Positions 1 to 6,970 of a stretch of 15,977 nt of DNA are shown piece after piece; the stretch's first letter is position 1; each line of letters opens with the position of its first letter. The translations under genes and the position numbers were made by a program. Location of the stretch: assembly GCA_905480445.1 (NCBI GenBank), contig CAJQQJ010000104.1, forward strand, positions 1 to 15,977, given 5' to 3'. A model generated the notes under the pieces. The model searched no databases and had not been told where the DNA came from. It saw nothing but the letters and a program-made list of their open reading frames with translations. The stretch is from an uncultured Alphaproteobacteria bacterium (GTDB lineage: Bacteria > Pseudomonadota > Alphaproteobacteria > UBA7985 > CAJQQZ01).

Positions 1-163
1 GCCAATCGAAGTCGAGATTGTTTCCAAAGAAAATTACAAAATCTGGCTCGACCAAGTAAAGCTAGCGCTTGATCAAGGCAAGGACATTCCCAAAATCGAC
101 ACCCTTCTTGCTGAGATGGAAAACGAGGATGCTGCGTCAACCCTTGTTGTCGCAGCACAGTAA
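1..163 (+). CDS. ctaC: Cytochrome c oxidase subunit II, C-terminal end (partial)
   Basis: Only the last 53 codons lie in the window; the reading frame begins at base 2 and stops with TAA at 161-163. The start PIEVEIVSKENYKIWL matches the end of the cupredoxin domain of subunit II, just after the CuA site, where the family has a conserved 'P-I-x-V-x-x-V-s-x-x-x-Y-x-x-W' pattern. A hydrophilic C-terminal tail with Glu, Asp and Ala follows. Subunit II receives electrons from cytochrome c through CuA on the periplasmic side; the metal ligands themselves lie upstream of the window. Its position 31 nt before ctaD, in the usual ctaC-ctaD order, is strong support. The tail is too short to say anything about the rest of the protein. 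Confidence 0.9.
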   Translation, partial: PIEVEIVSKENYKIWLDQVKLALDQGKDIPKIDTLLAEMENEDAASTLVVAAQ

Positions 164-194
164 CTAGCCCGGATAAGAAAAAGGATATAATTCA

Positions 195-1760
195 ATGAGT
201 TATGCAGATCATAAGCCAGGCTTTTTTGTTCGCTGGTTTTGCTCAACCAATCATAAAGATATCGGTACGCTGTATCTGATTTTCTCCATTACTACCGGCC
301 TCGTTGGTGGTTTCTTCTCTGTTTTGATGCGCATCGAGCTTCAAAATCCTGGGTTAGATCTCGTAGCTGATGGCCAGGTGTGGAACGTATGGATCACAGC
401 TCACGGCTTGATCATGGTTTTCTTTGTCGTCATGCCCGCCGTTATTGGTGGGTTTGGTAACTGGTTTGTGCCTTTAATGATCGGCGCACCGGATATGGCA
501 TTCCCACGCATGAACAACATGTCCTTCTGGCTGCTGATTCCTGCTTTTGCTTTGTTGTTCCTCTCAACAATCCTTGATGTTGGGGCCGGAACAGGTTGGA
601 CGGTCTATCCGCCCCTGTCGTCGATAGGGCATCCTGGGATGTCTGTTGATATGGCGATTTTCGCTCTCCACTTAGCTGGTGCTTCGTCTATCCTTGGTGC
701 TGCTAACTTTATTACAACAATTCTCAACATGCGCGCGCCAGGCATGACAATGCATAAGATGCCTTTGTTTGCTTGGGCCATGTTAGTAACTGCTTTCTTG
801 CTACTGCTTGCTGTTCCTGTTCTAGCCGGTGCGATCACCATGCTGTTGACTGACCGTAACTTCGGCACACAGTTCTTTGACCCTGCTGGCGGCGGTGATC
901 CTTTGTTATATCAGCACTTGTTCTGGTTCTTTGGTCACCCTGAAGTCTACATCATGATTTTGCCTGGCTTTGGTATCGTTAGCCACATCATCTCCACTTT
1001 CTCTCGCAAGCCAATTTTTGGTTATCTTGGAATGGCTTATGCGATGGTGGCGATTGGTTTCATTGGCTTCGTTGTCTGGGCTCACCACATGTATACAGTC
1101 GGTATGGACGTTGATACGAAGGCCTACTTCACAGCCGCGACGATGGTCATCGCTGTTCCGACGGGGATCAAAATTTTCTCATGGATTGCTACAATGTGGG
1201 GCGGCTCAATTCGCTTTACAGTGCCAATGGTTTGGGCGATCGGCTTCATCTTCCTCTTTACGCTCGGTGGCGTGACAGGCGTGGTTCTTGCTAACGCTGG
1301 TATCGATACAGCGATGCATGACACTTACTACGTTGTTGCTCACTTCCATTACGTTTTGAGCCTGGGTGCAGTCTTCTCGATCTTCGCCGGTTACTACTAC
1401 TGGATTGGCAAAATGTCTGGCCGTACATATCCTGAATGGGCTGGTCACCTGCACTTCTGGACAACATTCATTGGTGTGAACTTGATCTTCTTCCCACAGC
1501 ATTTCTTGGGCCTGCAAGGCATGCCACGTCGTGTTCCTGATTACCCAGATGCCTACGCGTTCTGGAACAACATCTCTTCCATCGGTGCCTACATTGCATT
1601 CGCTTCGACAGTCTTCTTCGTCTTTGTCGCGATTTACACAGTAATCTGGGGACGCCGTGTCGGAGACAACTATTGGGGCGAGGGTGCGAACACATTGGAG
1701 TGGACTGTAAGTTCACCTCCACCATTCCACTGTTTCGACGACCTCCCACGCATCAAGTAA
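195..1760 (+). CDS. ctaD: Cytochrome c oxidase subunit I (aa3-type, heme-copper oxidase type A)
   Basis: This is the catalytic subunit of the inner-membrane aa3 oxidase, which reduces O2 to water and pumps protons. It is 521 residues and full length. The heme a ligands are H70 (in ITAHGLIMVFF) and H385; H383 ligates heme a3 (VAHFHYV). CuB ligands are H248, H297 and H298, and Y252 in GHPEVY is the tyrosine cross-linked to His in this family. Both proton pathways are present: D100 in GAPDMAFPRMNN and E250 for the D channel, K326 in PTGIKIFSW for the K channel, so it is an A1-type pump. About twelve membrane segments are expected. The C-terminus SPPPFHCFDDLPRIK is typical. The AAGAAAAAGGA run upstream of ATG 195 supports the start. 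It follows ctaC by 31 nt and is closed by the terminator at 1768-1795. Confidence 0.98.
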   Translation: MSYADHKPGFFVRWFCSTNHKDIGTLYLIFSITTGLVGGFFSVLMRIELQNPGLDLVADGQVWNVWITAHGLIMVFFVVMPAVIGGFGNWFVPLMIGAPDMAFPRMNNMSFWLLIPAFALLFLSTILDVGAGTGWTVYPPLSSIGHPGMSVDMAIFALHLAGASSILGAANFITTILNMRAPGMTMHKMPLFAWAMLVTAFLLLLAVPVLAGAITMLLTDRNFGTQFFDPAGGGDPLLYQHLFWFFGHPEVYIMILPGFGIVSHIISTFSRKPIFGYLGMAYAMVAIGFIGFVVWAHHMYTVGMDVDTKAYFTAATMVIAVPTGIKIFSWIATMWGGSIRFTVPMVWAIGFIFLFTLGGVTGVVLANAGIDTAMHDTYYVVAHFHYVLSLGAVFSIFAGYYYWIGKMSGRTYPEWAGHLHFWTTFIGVNLIFFPQHFLGLQGMPRRVPDYPDAYAFWNNISSIGAYIAFASTVFFVFVAIYTVIWGRRVGDNYWGEGANTLEWTVSSPPPFHCFDDLPRIK

Positions 1761-1767
1761 TTGAAAA

Positions 1768-1795
1768 GCCGGGCCGTTTTGGCCCGGCGTTTTTT
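1768..1795 (+). terminator. Rho-independent terminator between ctaD and ctaB
   Basis: A perfect 8-bp GC-only stem, GCCGGGCC (1768-1775) paired with GGCCCGGC (1781-1788), has a 5-nt loop (GTTTT) and is followed by G and six T residues (1790-1795). It starts 8 nt after the ctaD stop and ends 11 nt before the ctaB start. It should end or strongly reduce the transcript from ctaC-ctaD before the assembly genes. Four A residues precede the stem, so weak activity in the other direction is possible. Confidence 0.9.
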
Positions 1796-1806
1796 GAAGA
1801 GAAGCA

Positions 1807-2742
1807 ATGTCAACAGCGTCAATCGACATCGATCAAACAGCCTCTGAGGCGACAGCAGGAGATTATTTCTCTTTGTTGAAACCAAGAGTGATGATGCTCG
1901 TCGTCTTCACGGCTATCGCGGGTATGTGGGTTGCACCCGGATCTATGGACCCTGTGATGGCTTTGATTGCCGTTCTTTGTATTGCGATTAACGCTGGTGC
2001 TGCTGGTGCTATTAATATGTGGTACGACCGCGATATTGACGCTGTGATGACAAGAACACAGAAGCGACCAATTCCCGCGGGCAAAATCGCGCCTGATGAT
2101 GTGCTGGCTTTTGGAATAGGCTTATCGGTTTTTTCGGCTGGTGTAATGGGATTGGTAACCAATTGGGCTGCGGCTGCATTGTTAGTCGCCGCAAATGCTT
2201 TTTACGTTTTTATTTACACAGCCTGGTTAAAGCGAAGCACACCGCAGAATATCGTAATCGGCGGTGCCGCTGGTTCGTTCCCTCCTATGATCGGTTGGGC
2301 TGCTGTTACTGGTGATGTAACGCTACCATCTATCGCCTTGTTCTTAATCATCTTTTTGTGGACGCCGCCTCATTTTTGGGCTTTGGCACTCTATCATAAA
2401 GGTGACTATTCAGCGGCTAAAATTCCAATGTTGCCTGTTGTGGCAGGTCGTCAAGCGACGACCGTACAGATGTTGATTTATACTTTGTTGCTGTTCCCTC
2501 TCGTCTTAGCACCTTGGTACCTGGGCATTGCGGGGCTGATCTACGCTGGCGTAGCTTTTGCGCTTTCTCTATTCTTCTTGGTGTGTGCGCTACGTGTGAT
2601 GGTGGAGTACAAAAAGGAAGAGCCAGATCATAAGCCCGCTAAACAGATGTTTGGCTATTCTATCGTTTATTTGTTCGCCTTGTTCGCTGCTCTCATGATG
2701 GATCGCACCGGCGGGCTTACTCTCTTGTCAGGGTGGATCTAA
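1807..2742 (+). CDS. ctaB: Protoheme IX farnesyltransferase (heme O synthase)
   Basis: This integral membrane prenyltransferase of the UbiA family attaches a farnesyl group to heme b to give heme O, the precursor of the heme a used by the CtaD product. It is 311 residues, a usual length. The substrate-binding Asp-rich motif is N70-MWYDRDIDAVM with D74 and D78, followed by TRTQKRPIPAG. The second conserved loop, YTAWLKRSTPQNIVIGG, and the stretch TPPHFWALAL are also typical of CtaB/CyoE rather than of ubiquinone or chlorophyll prenyltransferases. Most of the remainder is hydrophobic, consistent with nine membrane segments. The start is supported by GAAGAGAAG just upstream. It opens the run of assembly genes after the ctaD terminator. 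The downstream CoxF-like gene starts 3 nt after its stop. Confidence 0.97.
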   Translation: MSTASIDIDQTASEATAGDYFSLLKPRVMMLVVFTAIAGMWVAPGSMDPVMALIAVLCIAINAGAAGAINMWYDRDIDAVMTRTQKRPIPAGKIAPDDVLAFGIGLSVFSAGVMGLVTNWAAAALLVAANAFYVFIYTAWLKRSTPQNIVIGGAAGSFPPMIGWAAVTGDVTLPSIALFLIIFLWTPPHFWALALYHKGDYSAAKIPMLPVVAGRQATTVQMLIYTLLLFPLVLAPWYLGIAGLIYAGVAFALSLFFLVCALRVMVEYKKEEPDHKPAKQMFGYSIVYLFALFAALMMDRTGGLTLLSGWI

Positions 2743-2745
2743 GCA

Positions 2746-2886
2746 ATGGCGTGGAAATGGTTTAAGAGCGATGTTCATCGCAAGCAAAACCGTAAGAACT
2801 GGATTGTACTAGGGATTCTTGTCGGATTCATAGCCTTGGTTTATCTAGTTTCCGTTACCAAAATGCTGGAATTTTGGAATGGTTGA
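2746..2886 (+). CDS. CoxF-like small single-pass membrane protein of the cox cluster
   Basis: A 46-codon gene, easily missed by gene callers, runs from ATG 2746 to TGA 2884-2886. The protein begins MAWKWFKSDVHRKQNRKNW, a basic cytoplasmic N-terminus. One hydrophobic helix follows (about residues 20-37, IVLGILVGFIALVYLVSV), then a short tail, KMLEFWNG. It starts 3 nt after the ctaB stop, and its last 8 nt overlap the ctaG start, implying translational coupling. Alphaproteobacterial cox clusters often carry a tiny basic one-helix protein, called CoxF, at exactly this spot between ctaB and ctaG. The assignment rests on position, size and topology more than on a diagnostic motif. A role in oxidase assembly is inferred from neighbours only. 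Confidence 0.85.
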   Translation: MAWKWFKSDVHRKQNRKNWIVLGILVGFIALVYLVSVTKMLEFWNG

Positions 2887-3484
2887 GCCCAAAGGCAATA
2901 ACCTGAAACGGCGTAACGGCTTTGCGGCTTTACTCATTGCTGGCACGGTGTGCGGGATGGTTGGGTTGTCGTTCGCATCTGTGCCGCTTTACAAGATTTT
3001 TTGCCAAGTGACGGGGTATGGCGGAACAACGCAGAAAGCCGACGCTGCACCAGCAACGGCTGGCAATCGCGAAATCAAAGTTGTCTTTGATGCCAATGTA
3101 AACTCACAACTGGGTTGGGACTTTCGCCCGGTTGAACGCACTCTTTCAGTGAAAATTGGTGAGCAGAAACTTGCTTTTTACCGAGCGAAGAACGAGGAAA
3201 GTGAGCCGACAACAGGTGTCGCTACTTTCAACGTCACACCTCTGAAAGCCGGCAAGTACTTTAGCAAAATCGATTGCTTCTGTTTTAACGAACAGCGTTT
3301 AGAAGCGGGCCAATCGGTTGACATGCCAATCACTTTCTATGTCGATCCAGAAATTGACAATGATCCTAACTTGGACGAAGTGAAGTCGATCACTTTATCC
3401 TACACTTTCTTCCGATCAGATGAAGAGCCTGAGACAGTAGAACTGTCTCAAATTACTTCTTCCGATCTTAATCAAATCAACTAA
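2879..3484 (+). CDS. ctaG: Cytochrome c oxidase assembly protein CtaG (Cox11 family)
   Basis: Cox11/CtaG is a membrane-anchored copper chaperone that delivers copper to the CuB site of subunit I on the periplasmic side. The protein is 201 residues, a normal bacterial length. One N-terminal membrane helix (about residues 14-35) is followed by the family signature SVPLYKIFCQVTGYGGT, with C42. The copper-binding CFCF motif is present at residues 133-136 (C133, C135, in KIDCFCFNEQ) inside the Ig-like beta domain. The pattern MPITFYVDPEI after it is also typical. The ATG at 2879 lies inside the preceding small gene (8-nt overlap), so its translation is probably coupled. ctaE begins 25 nt downstream. 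Confidence 0.96.
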   Translation: MVEPKGNNLKRRNGFAALLIAGTVCGMVGLSFASVPLYKIFCQVTGYGGTTQKADAAPATAGNREIKVVFDANVNSQLGWDFRPVERTLSVKIGEQKLAFYRAKNEESEPTTGVATFNVTPLKAGKYFSKIDCFCFNEQRLEAGQSVDMPITFYVDPEIDNDPNLDEVKSITLSYTFFRSDEEPETVELSQITSSDLNQIN

Positions 3485-3509
3485 TCTCTGAGAAAATAAG
3501 AGGCCGGAT

Positions 3510-4322
3510 ATGAGCAGTCCAAATCACGATTATCATCTAGTAGACCCCAGCCCTTGGCCATTGGTATCTTCTATCGCAGCCGGTATCTTAACTGGTGGTG
3601 GCGTTGCATTTTTGCACGGCGTTACTTGGGTTGTCATGGCGATCGGCTTTGTTTTGGTGTTAGTTACCATGTTTCTTTGGTGGCGTGACGTCACGAATGA
3701 AGCCGAACATCAAGGTCATCATAAACCAATTGTTCAATTGGGCCTTCGATATGGCATGCTTTTCTTTATTGCTTCGGAAATCATGTTCTTTGTTGCTTTC
3801 TTTTGGGCGTTCTTCGACTTCTCGATTTTTCCTAGAGAAGCGACGGGTGGTGTATGGCCGCCAGTAGGTATCCATGTTTTTGATCCTATGGATCTGCCGC
3901 TTTACAACACTATTATATTGCTGTTGTCAGGCACGACGGTGACTTGGGCGCACCATGCGCTTCGCGAAGGAGACCGCAAATCCTTTATGCGCGGTTTAGC
4001 TTTAACAGTCATTTTAGGCATTCTGTTTACCGGTGTTCAGGCTTACGAATATGGCCATGCGGCTTGGGGTATGAGTGACGGCATTTATCCAACGACATTC
4101 TATCTCGCCACTGGTTTTCACGGATTTCACGTGATTGTCGGAACTTTGTTCTTGGCAGTATGTTGGTTCCGCGGTCTTGCAGGTCATTTCAAGCCCAATC
4201 AGCATTTCGGTTTTGAAGCCGCTGCTTGGTATTGGCACTTTGTTGATGTCGTATGGCTGTTCCTCTACGTTGCTGTTTACTGGGGTCTCTTCTCAGCCAG
4301 CAGTGGGATCGTAGCTCACTAA
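3510..4322 (+). CDS. ctaE: Cytochrome c oxidase subunit III
   Basis: Subunit III is the seven-helix membrane subunit that stabilises the catalytic core of the aa3 oxidase and supports proton uptake during repeated turnover. It is 270 residues, as expected for bacterial CtaE. The N-terminus HDYHLVDPSPWPLVSS, the WWRDVTNEAEHQGHH segment, and GLRYGMLFFIASEIMFF with the conserved membrane glutamate E90 are characteristic. So are TGFHGFHVIVGT and the final AWYWHFVDVVWLFLYVAVYW. The start is supported by AGAGG about 7 nt before ATG 3510. It is separated from ctaC and ctaD by ctaB, the small gene and ctaG, which is the usual alphaproteobacterial arrangement. Confidence 0.97.
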   Translation: MSSPNHDYHLVDPSPWPLVSSIAAGILTGGGVAFLHGVTWVVMAIGFVLVLVTMFLWWRDVTNEAEHQGHHKPIVQLGLRYGMLFFIASEIMFFVAFFWAFFDFSIFPREATGGVWPPVGIHVFDPMDLPLYNTIILLLSGTTVTWAHHALREGDRKSFMRGLALTVILGILFTGVQAYEYGHAAWGMSDGIYPTTFYLATGFHGFHVIVGTLFLAVCWFRGLAGHFKPNQHFGFEAAAWYWHFVDVVWLFLYVAVYWGLFSASSGIVAH

Positions 4323-4341
4323 ACCTGGGAGTTATGCGACA

Positions 4342-4725
4342 ATGGCTGATCTAGAGCGATCGCAAAACCAAGCGATTATCATAGGGCTAAAATGTCGTTG
4401 TCCGTCTTGTGGCAAAGGTCGTCTTTATGACGGCCTTTTGTCTGTTCGGAGCAATTGTGAACTCTGCGGTTTTGACTTGAAAAAGGAAGACAGTGGCGAT
4501 GGGCCTGCGTCCTTTTTGATTTTCTTCATTGGTGCTTTGGTTGTTATTCTGGCGTTTATCGTTGACGCGAAGTTCGCACCACCGCTTTGGTTGCATGCGA
4601 TCATATGGGCTCCGGTTATCGCCGTATTAACAATTGCGCTGCTAAGACCCGCTAAATCTTTGATGATTTCTTTGCAATTCCATCATCAAGCAACGCAATC
4701 CAGCGAAATCGACTACGATAGTTAG
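4342..4725 (+). CDS. DUF983 family zinc-ribbon membrane protein
   Basis: The protein has 127 residues. Its N-terminal cytoplasmic segment carries cysteines C18, C20 and C23 (CRCPSCGKG) and C39 and C42 (CELCGFDL), a probable zinc ribbon. Two hydrophobic helices follow, at about residues 56-75 and 83-102, the first preceded by the family-typical DSGDGPASFLIFFIGA. This is the DUF983 family, commonly found between ctaE and SURF1 in alphaproteobacteria. Its biochemical function is not established; a role in oxidase biogenesis is inferred from neighbourhood. It starts 19 nt after ctaE. The GGGAG upstream lies rather far from ATG 4342, and an out-of-frame ATG at 4334 intervenes. Confidence 0.92.
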   Translation: MADLERSQNQAIIIGLKCRCPSCGKGRLYDGLLSVRSNCELCGFDLKKEDSGDGPASFLIFFIGALVVILAFIVDAKFAPPLWLHAIIWAPVIAVLTIALLRPAKSLMISLQFHHQATQSSEIDYDS

Positions 4726-4738
4726 AATTAGAACTCTT

Positions 4739-5446
4739 ATGGTTTTTCAATTCAGGCCTTTTTTGACTTTGGCGGTGACTCCCGCGATCATTGTATTGCT
4801 TGGCCTCTCTGTTTGGCAGGTCCAACGGTTGCAATGGAAAGAAGCTCTGTTGTCTGAAATCGACGCGAGAATGACTTCATCACCAGTTGCCTTAACTTCC
4901 GAGTTTCGGGAGCTGCCTAACTACCAGGCTGTTGTTGCCACTGGTCGATTCCTCAAAGACCAAAACCTTTATGTCATTGGGCAATCTCACGAAGGGCGAA
5001 GTGGTGTCAGGGTATTCACGCCTTTTGAAACCAATTTGGGCCAGTTGATTTGGATTGACCGAGGCTGGTCGCCGGATAAGGAGCACTCGCTGAATGCTGT
5101 AACAATAACGGGTGACATTACGATTGAAGCCGTGCTGAAAAAGTATCAAGAACAACAAGGGGCGTTTAAAGGTGGTAACGATCCAGCCAGTGAACTTTGG
5201 TTTATTGTTAATCCCGAGGAGATGTCAGCCCATCGTGGTTTGAAGGCCTTGAAATCTCATTATCTGCAACTTGCTAAGCCGACATCTGAATCTGCAGTGC
5301 CGTTCGTATTGCCGCCAACCACAAATATTAGAAATTCACATTTTCAGTATGCTTTGATCTGGTTGTCGTTGGCCATTAGCCTTCTGACGATCTACCTGAT
5401 CTTGTCATTGCAGCGCCCCAGCAATCTTGACGGAACAAAAGGATGA
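4739..5446 (+). CDS. SURF1 family cytochrome c oxidase assembly protein
   Basis: SURF1 (Shy1) proteins bind heme a and help its delivery to subunit I. This one has 235 residues with the family topology: an N-terminal helix (about 8-25), a large periplasmic domain, and a C-terminal helix (about 204-224). The signature after the first helix, GLSVWQVQRLQWKEALL, is clear, as are YQAVVATGRF, the G-x-R-V-F-T-P-F stretch and IWIDRGW. The ATG lies 13 nt after the DUF983 stop and has only a weak ribosome-binding site, which suggests coupled translation. The stop overlaps the next gene by 4 nt (ATGA). With ctaB and ctaG it completes the heme and copper insertion set in this cluster. Confidence 0.93.
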   Translation: MVFQFRPFLTLAVTPAIIVLLGLSVWQVQRLQWKEALLSEIDARMTSSPVALTSEFRELPNYQAVVATGRFLKDQNLYVIGQSHEGRSGVRVFTPFETNLGQLIWIDRGWSPDKEHSLNAVTITGDITIEAVLKKYQEQQGAFKGGNDPASELWFIVNPEEMSAHRGLKALKSHYLQLAKPTSESAVPFVLPPTTNIRNSHFQYALIWLSLAISLLTIYLILSLQRPSNLDGTKG

Positions 5447-6948
5447 ACCAATTGTCGAAAACCGCCTATCAGCAATTGGAAGCTAAATTCCACACTGAAA
5501 ATGCTATTAATCAAGCGAGTGCCATTCTTCATTGGGATGCGGCTACGATGATGCCATCAGGCTCTAGTGCTGGGCGAGGGGAGCAGTTGGCGGTGCTGGC
5601 AGTGTTGGCCCATGAAACGATTACAGATACAGCAGTTTCAGATCTGTTAGATGCAGCAGAAGAGGATCGGGCGGGCTTGGACACCTGGCAGAGCGCAAAC
5701 TTGAACGAGATGCGTCGCCAATGGTTACATGCTACTGCTGTTGCACCTGAGTTGGTGTCCGACATGGTGAAGGCATCGAATGATTGTGAAATCCTATGGC
5801 GACAAGCGAGAGTCAACAATGACTTCAAGGCTGTTCAAGATCAGTTGCAACATGTCTTAAATCTGACGATTGAGAGCGGACAGGCCAAAGCTGAAGCCTT
5901 CAATAAAAGTTTGTATGATGCTCTCTTGGATCAGTACGAGCCCGATGGTTCTGTTGCTACGATAGAGACTTTGTTCAATGACTTGCAAAGTTGGCTGCCT
6001 AAGTTGATTGGGGACGTTATTGAACAACAGTCCGCACAACCCACACTGTCTCCATTGACTGGTGATTTCTCAGTTGAGAACCAGAAACATTTAGGCCAAA
6101 TGTTGATGAAACAAGTTGGTTTCGACTTTGATCGGGGGCGGTTGGATGTATCGGCTCACCCTTTCTGCGGAGGCGTGCCAGATGACGTCCGTGTTACGAC
6201 CCGCTATTCAGAGGATGACTTCACTTCTGCTTTGATGGGCGTGCTCCACGAAACTGGTCACGCGATGTATGAGGCTGGGTTACCAGCGGACTGGCGATGC
6301 CACCCCGTGGGTTCCTCCCGCGGAATGTCTATTCATGAAAGCCAGTCGCTCCTCGTGGAAATGCAGGTTTGCAGAGGCAAAGACTTTTTGTCCTATTTGG
6401 CGCCTGTTGCTCAGCAGGCTTTCAAAAGCCAGGACGAAAACTGGACCGGTGAAAATTTGTCAAATCTCTACACCCGAGTTGAACGAGGTTTCATCCGGGT
6501 TGACGCCGATGAGGTCACTTATCCAGCCCATGTTATTTTGAGATTTGAGCTAGAAAAGGCGATGATTGAAGGTGACTTACAACTGAGTGACTTGTCAACG
6601 GCTTGGAACGACAAAATGCAAGACTTGTTAGGTGTTGTCCCACCGACCGACACCGTCGGTTGTTTGCAAGATATCCATTGGTATTCCGGTGCTTGGGGTT
6701 ACTTCCCAACTTACACCCTGGGTGCGATGACCGCCGCCCAATTGTACCGCGCTGCTGTATCGCAAAAAAACGAGATACCGGGTGCCATCAGAGAGGGTGA
6801 CTTCCAACCTTTGATGACTTGGCTGGGGCAGAATGTTCATGGCAAAGCCTCTAGTCTGTCCTCTGACCAAATCTTGGTGTCGGCAACAGGTTCAAGCCTG
6901 ACAACAGACGTCTTTAAAAGTCATTTGTTCGACCGTTATTTAGCCTAA
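5443..6948 (+). CDS. Carboxypeptidase M32 (thermostable carboxypeptidase Taq type)
   Basis: This is a cytosolic zinc metallopeptidase that removes single residues from peptide C-termini. It is 501 residues, the usual M32 length, with no signal peptide. The zinc motif HETGH is at 269-273 (H269, E270, H273). The third ligand is E299 in IHESQS. The family-specific HPFCGGVPDDVRVTTRY lies just before, and the C-terminal signatures RVDADEVTYPAH, LRFELEKAMIEGDL, GVVPP and WGYFPTYTLGAM are all present, so it looks active. Its ATG overlaps the SURF1 stop (ATGA), and thrC follows after 22 nt, so it is probably co-transcribed with oxidase assembly genes. No mechanistic link to oxidase is known to me; recycling of peptides is the likely job. 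Confidence 0.95.
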   Translation: MNQLSKTAYQQLEAKFHTENAINQASAILHWDAATMMPSGSSAGRGEQLAVLAVLAHETITDTAVSDLLDAAEEDRAGLDTWQSANLNEMRRQWLHATAVAPELVSDMVKASNDCEILWRQARVNNDFKAVQDQLQHVLNLTIESGQAKAEAFNKSLYDALLDQYEPDGSVATIETLFNDLQSWLPKLIGDVIEQQSAQPTLSPLTGDFSVENQKHLGQMLMKQVGFDFDRGRLDVSAHPFCGGVPDDVRVTTRYSEDDFTSALMGVLHETGHAMYEAGLPADWRCHPVGSSRGMSIHESQSLLVEMQVCRGKDFLSYLAPVAQQAFKSQDENWTGENLSNLYTRVERGFIRVDADEVTYPAHVILRFELEKAMIEGDLQLSDLSTAWNDKMQDLLGVVPPTDTVGCLQDIHWYSGAWGYFPTYTLGAMTAAQLYRAAVSQKNEIPGAIREGDFQPLMTWLGQNVHGKASSLSSDQILVSATGSSLTTDVFKSHLFDRYLA

Positions 6949-6970
6949 ATTCGCTGTCAGAGAGCTAATC

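Noticed and set aside
4334..4354. A 6-codon frame (MRQWLI) that starts close after GGGAG and overlaps the DUF983 start
   Set aside because: It is tiny, its ribosome-binding site is only 2 nt away, and nothing shows it is a leader peptide.
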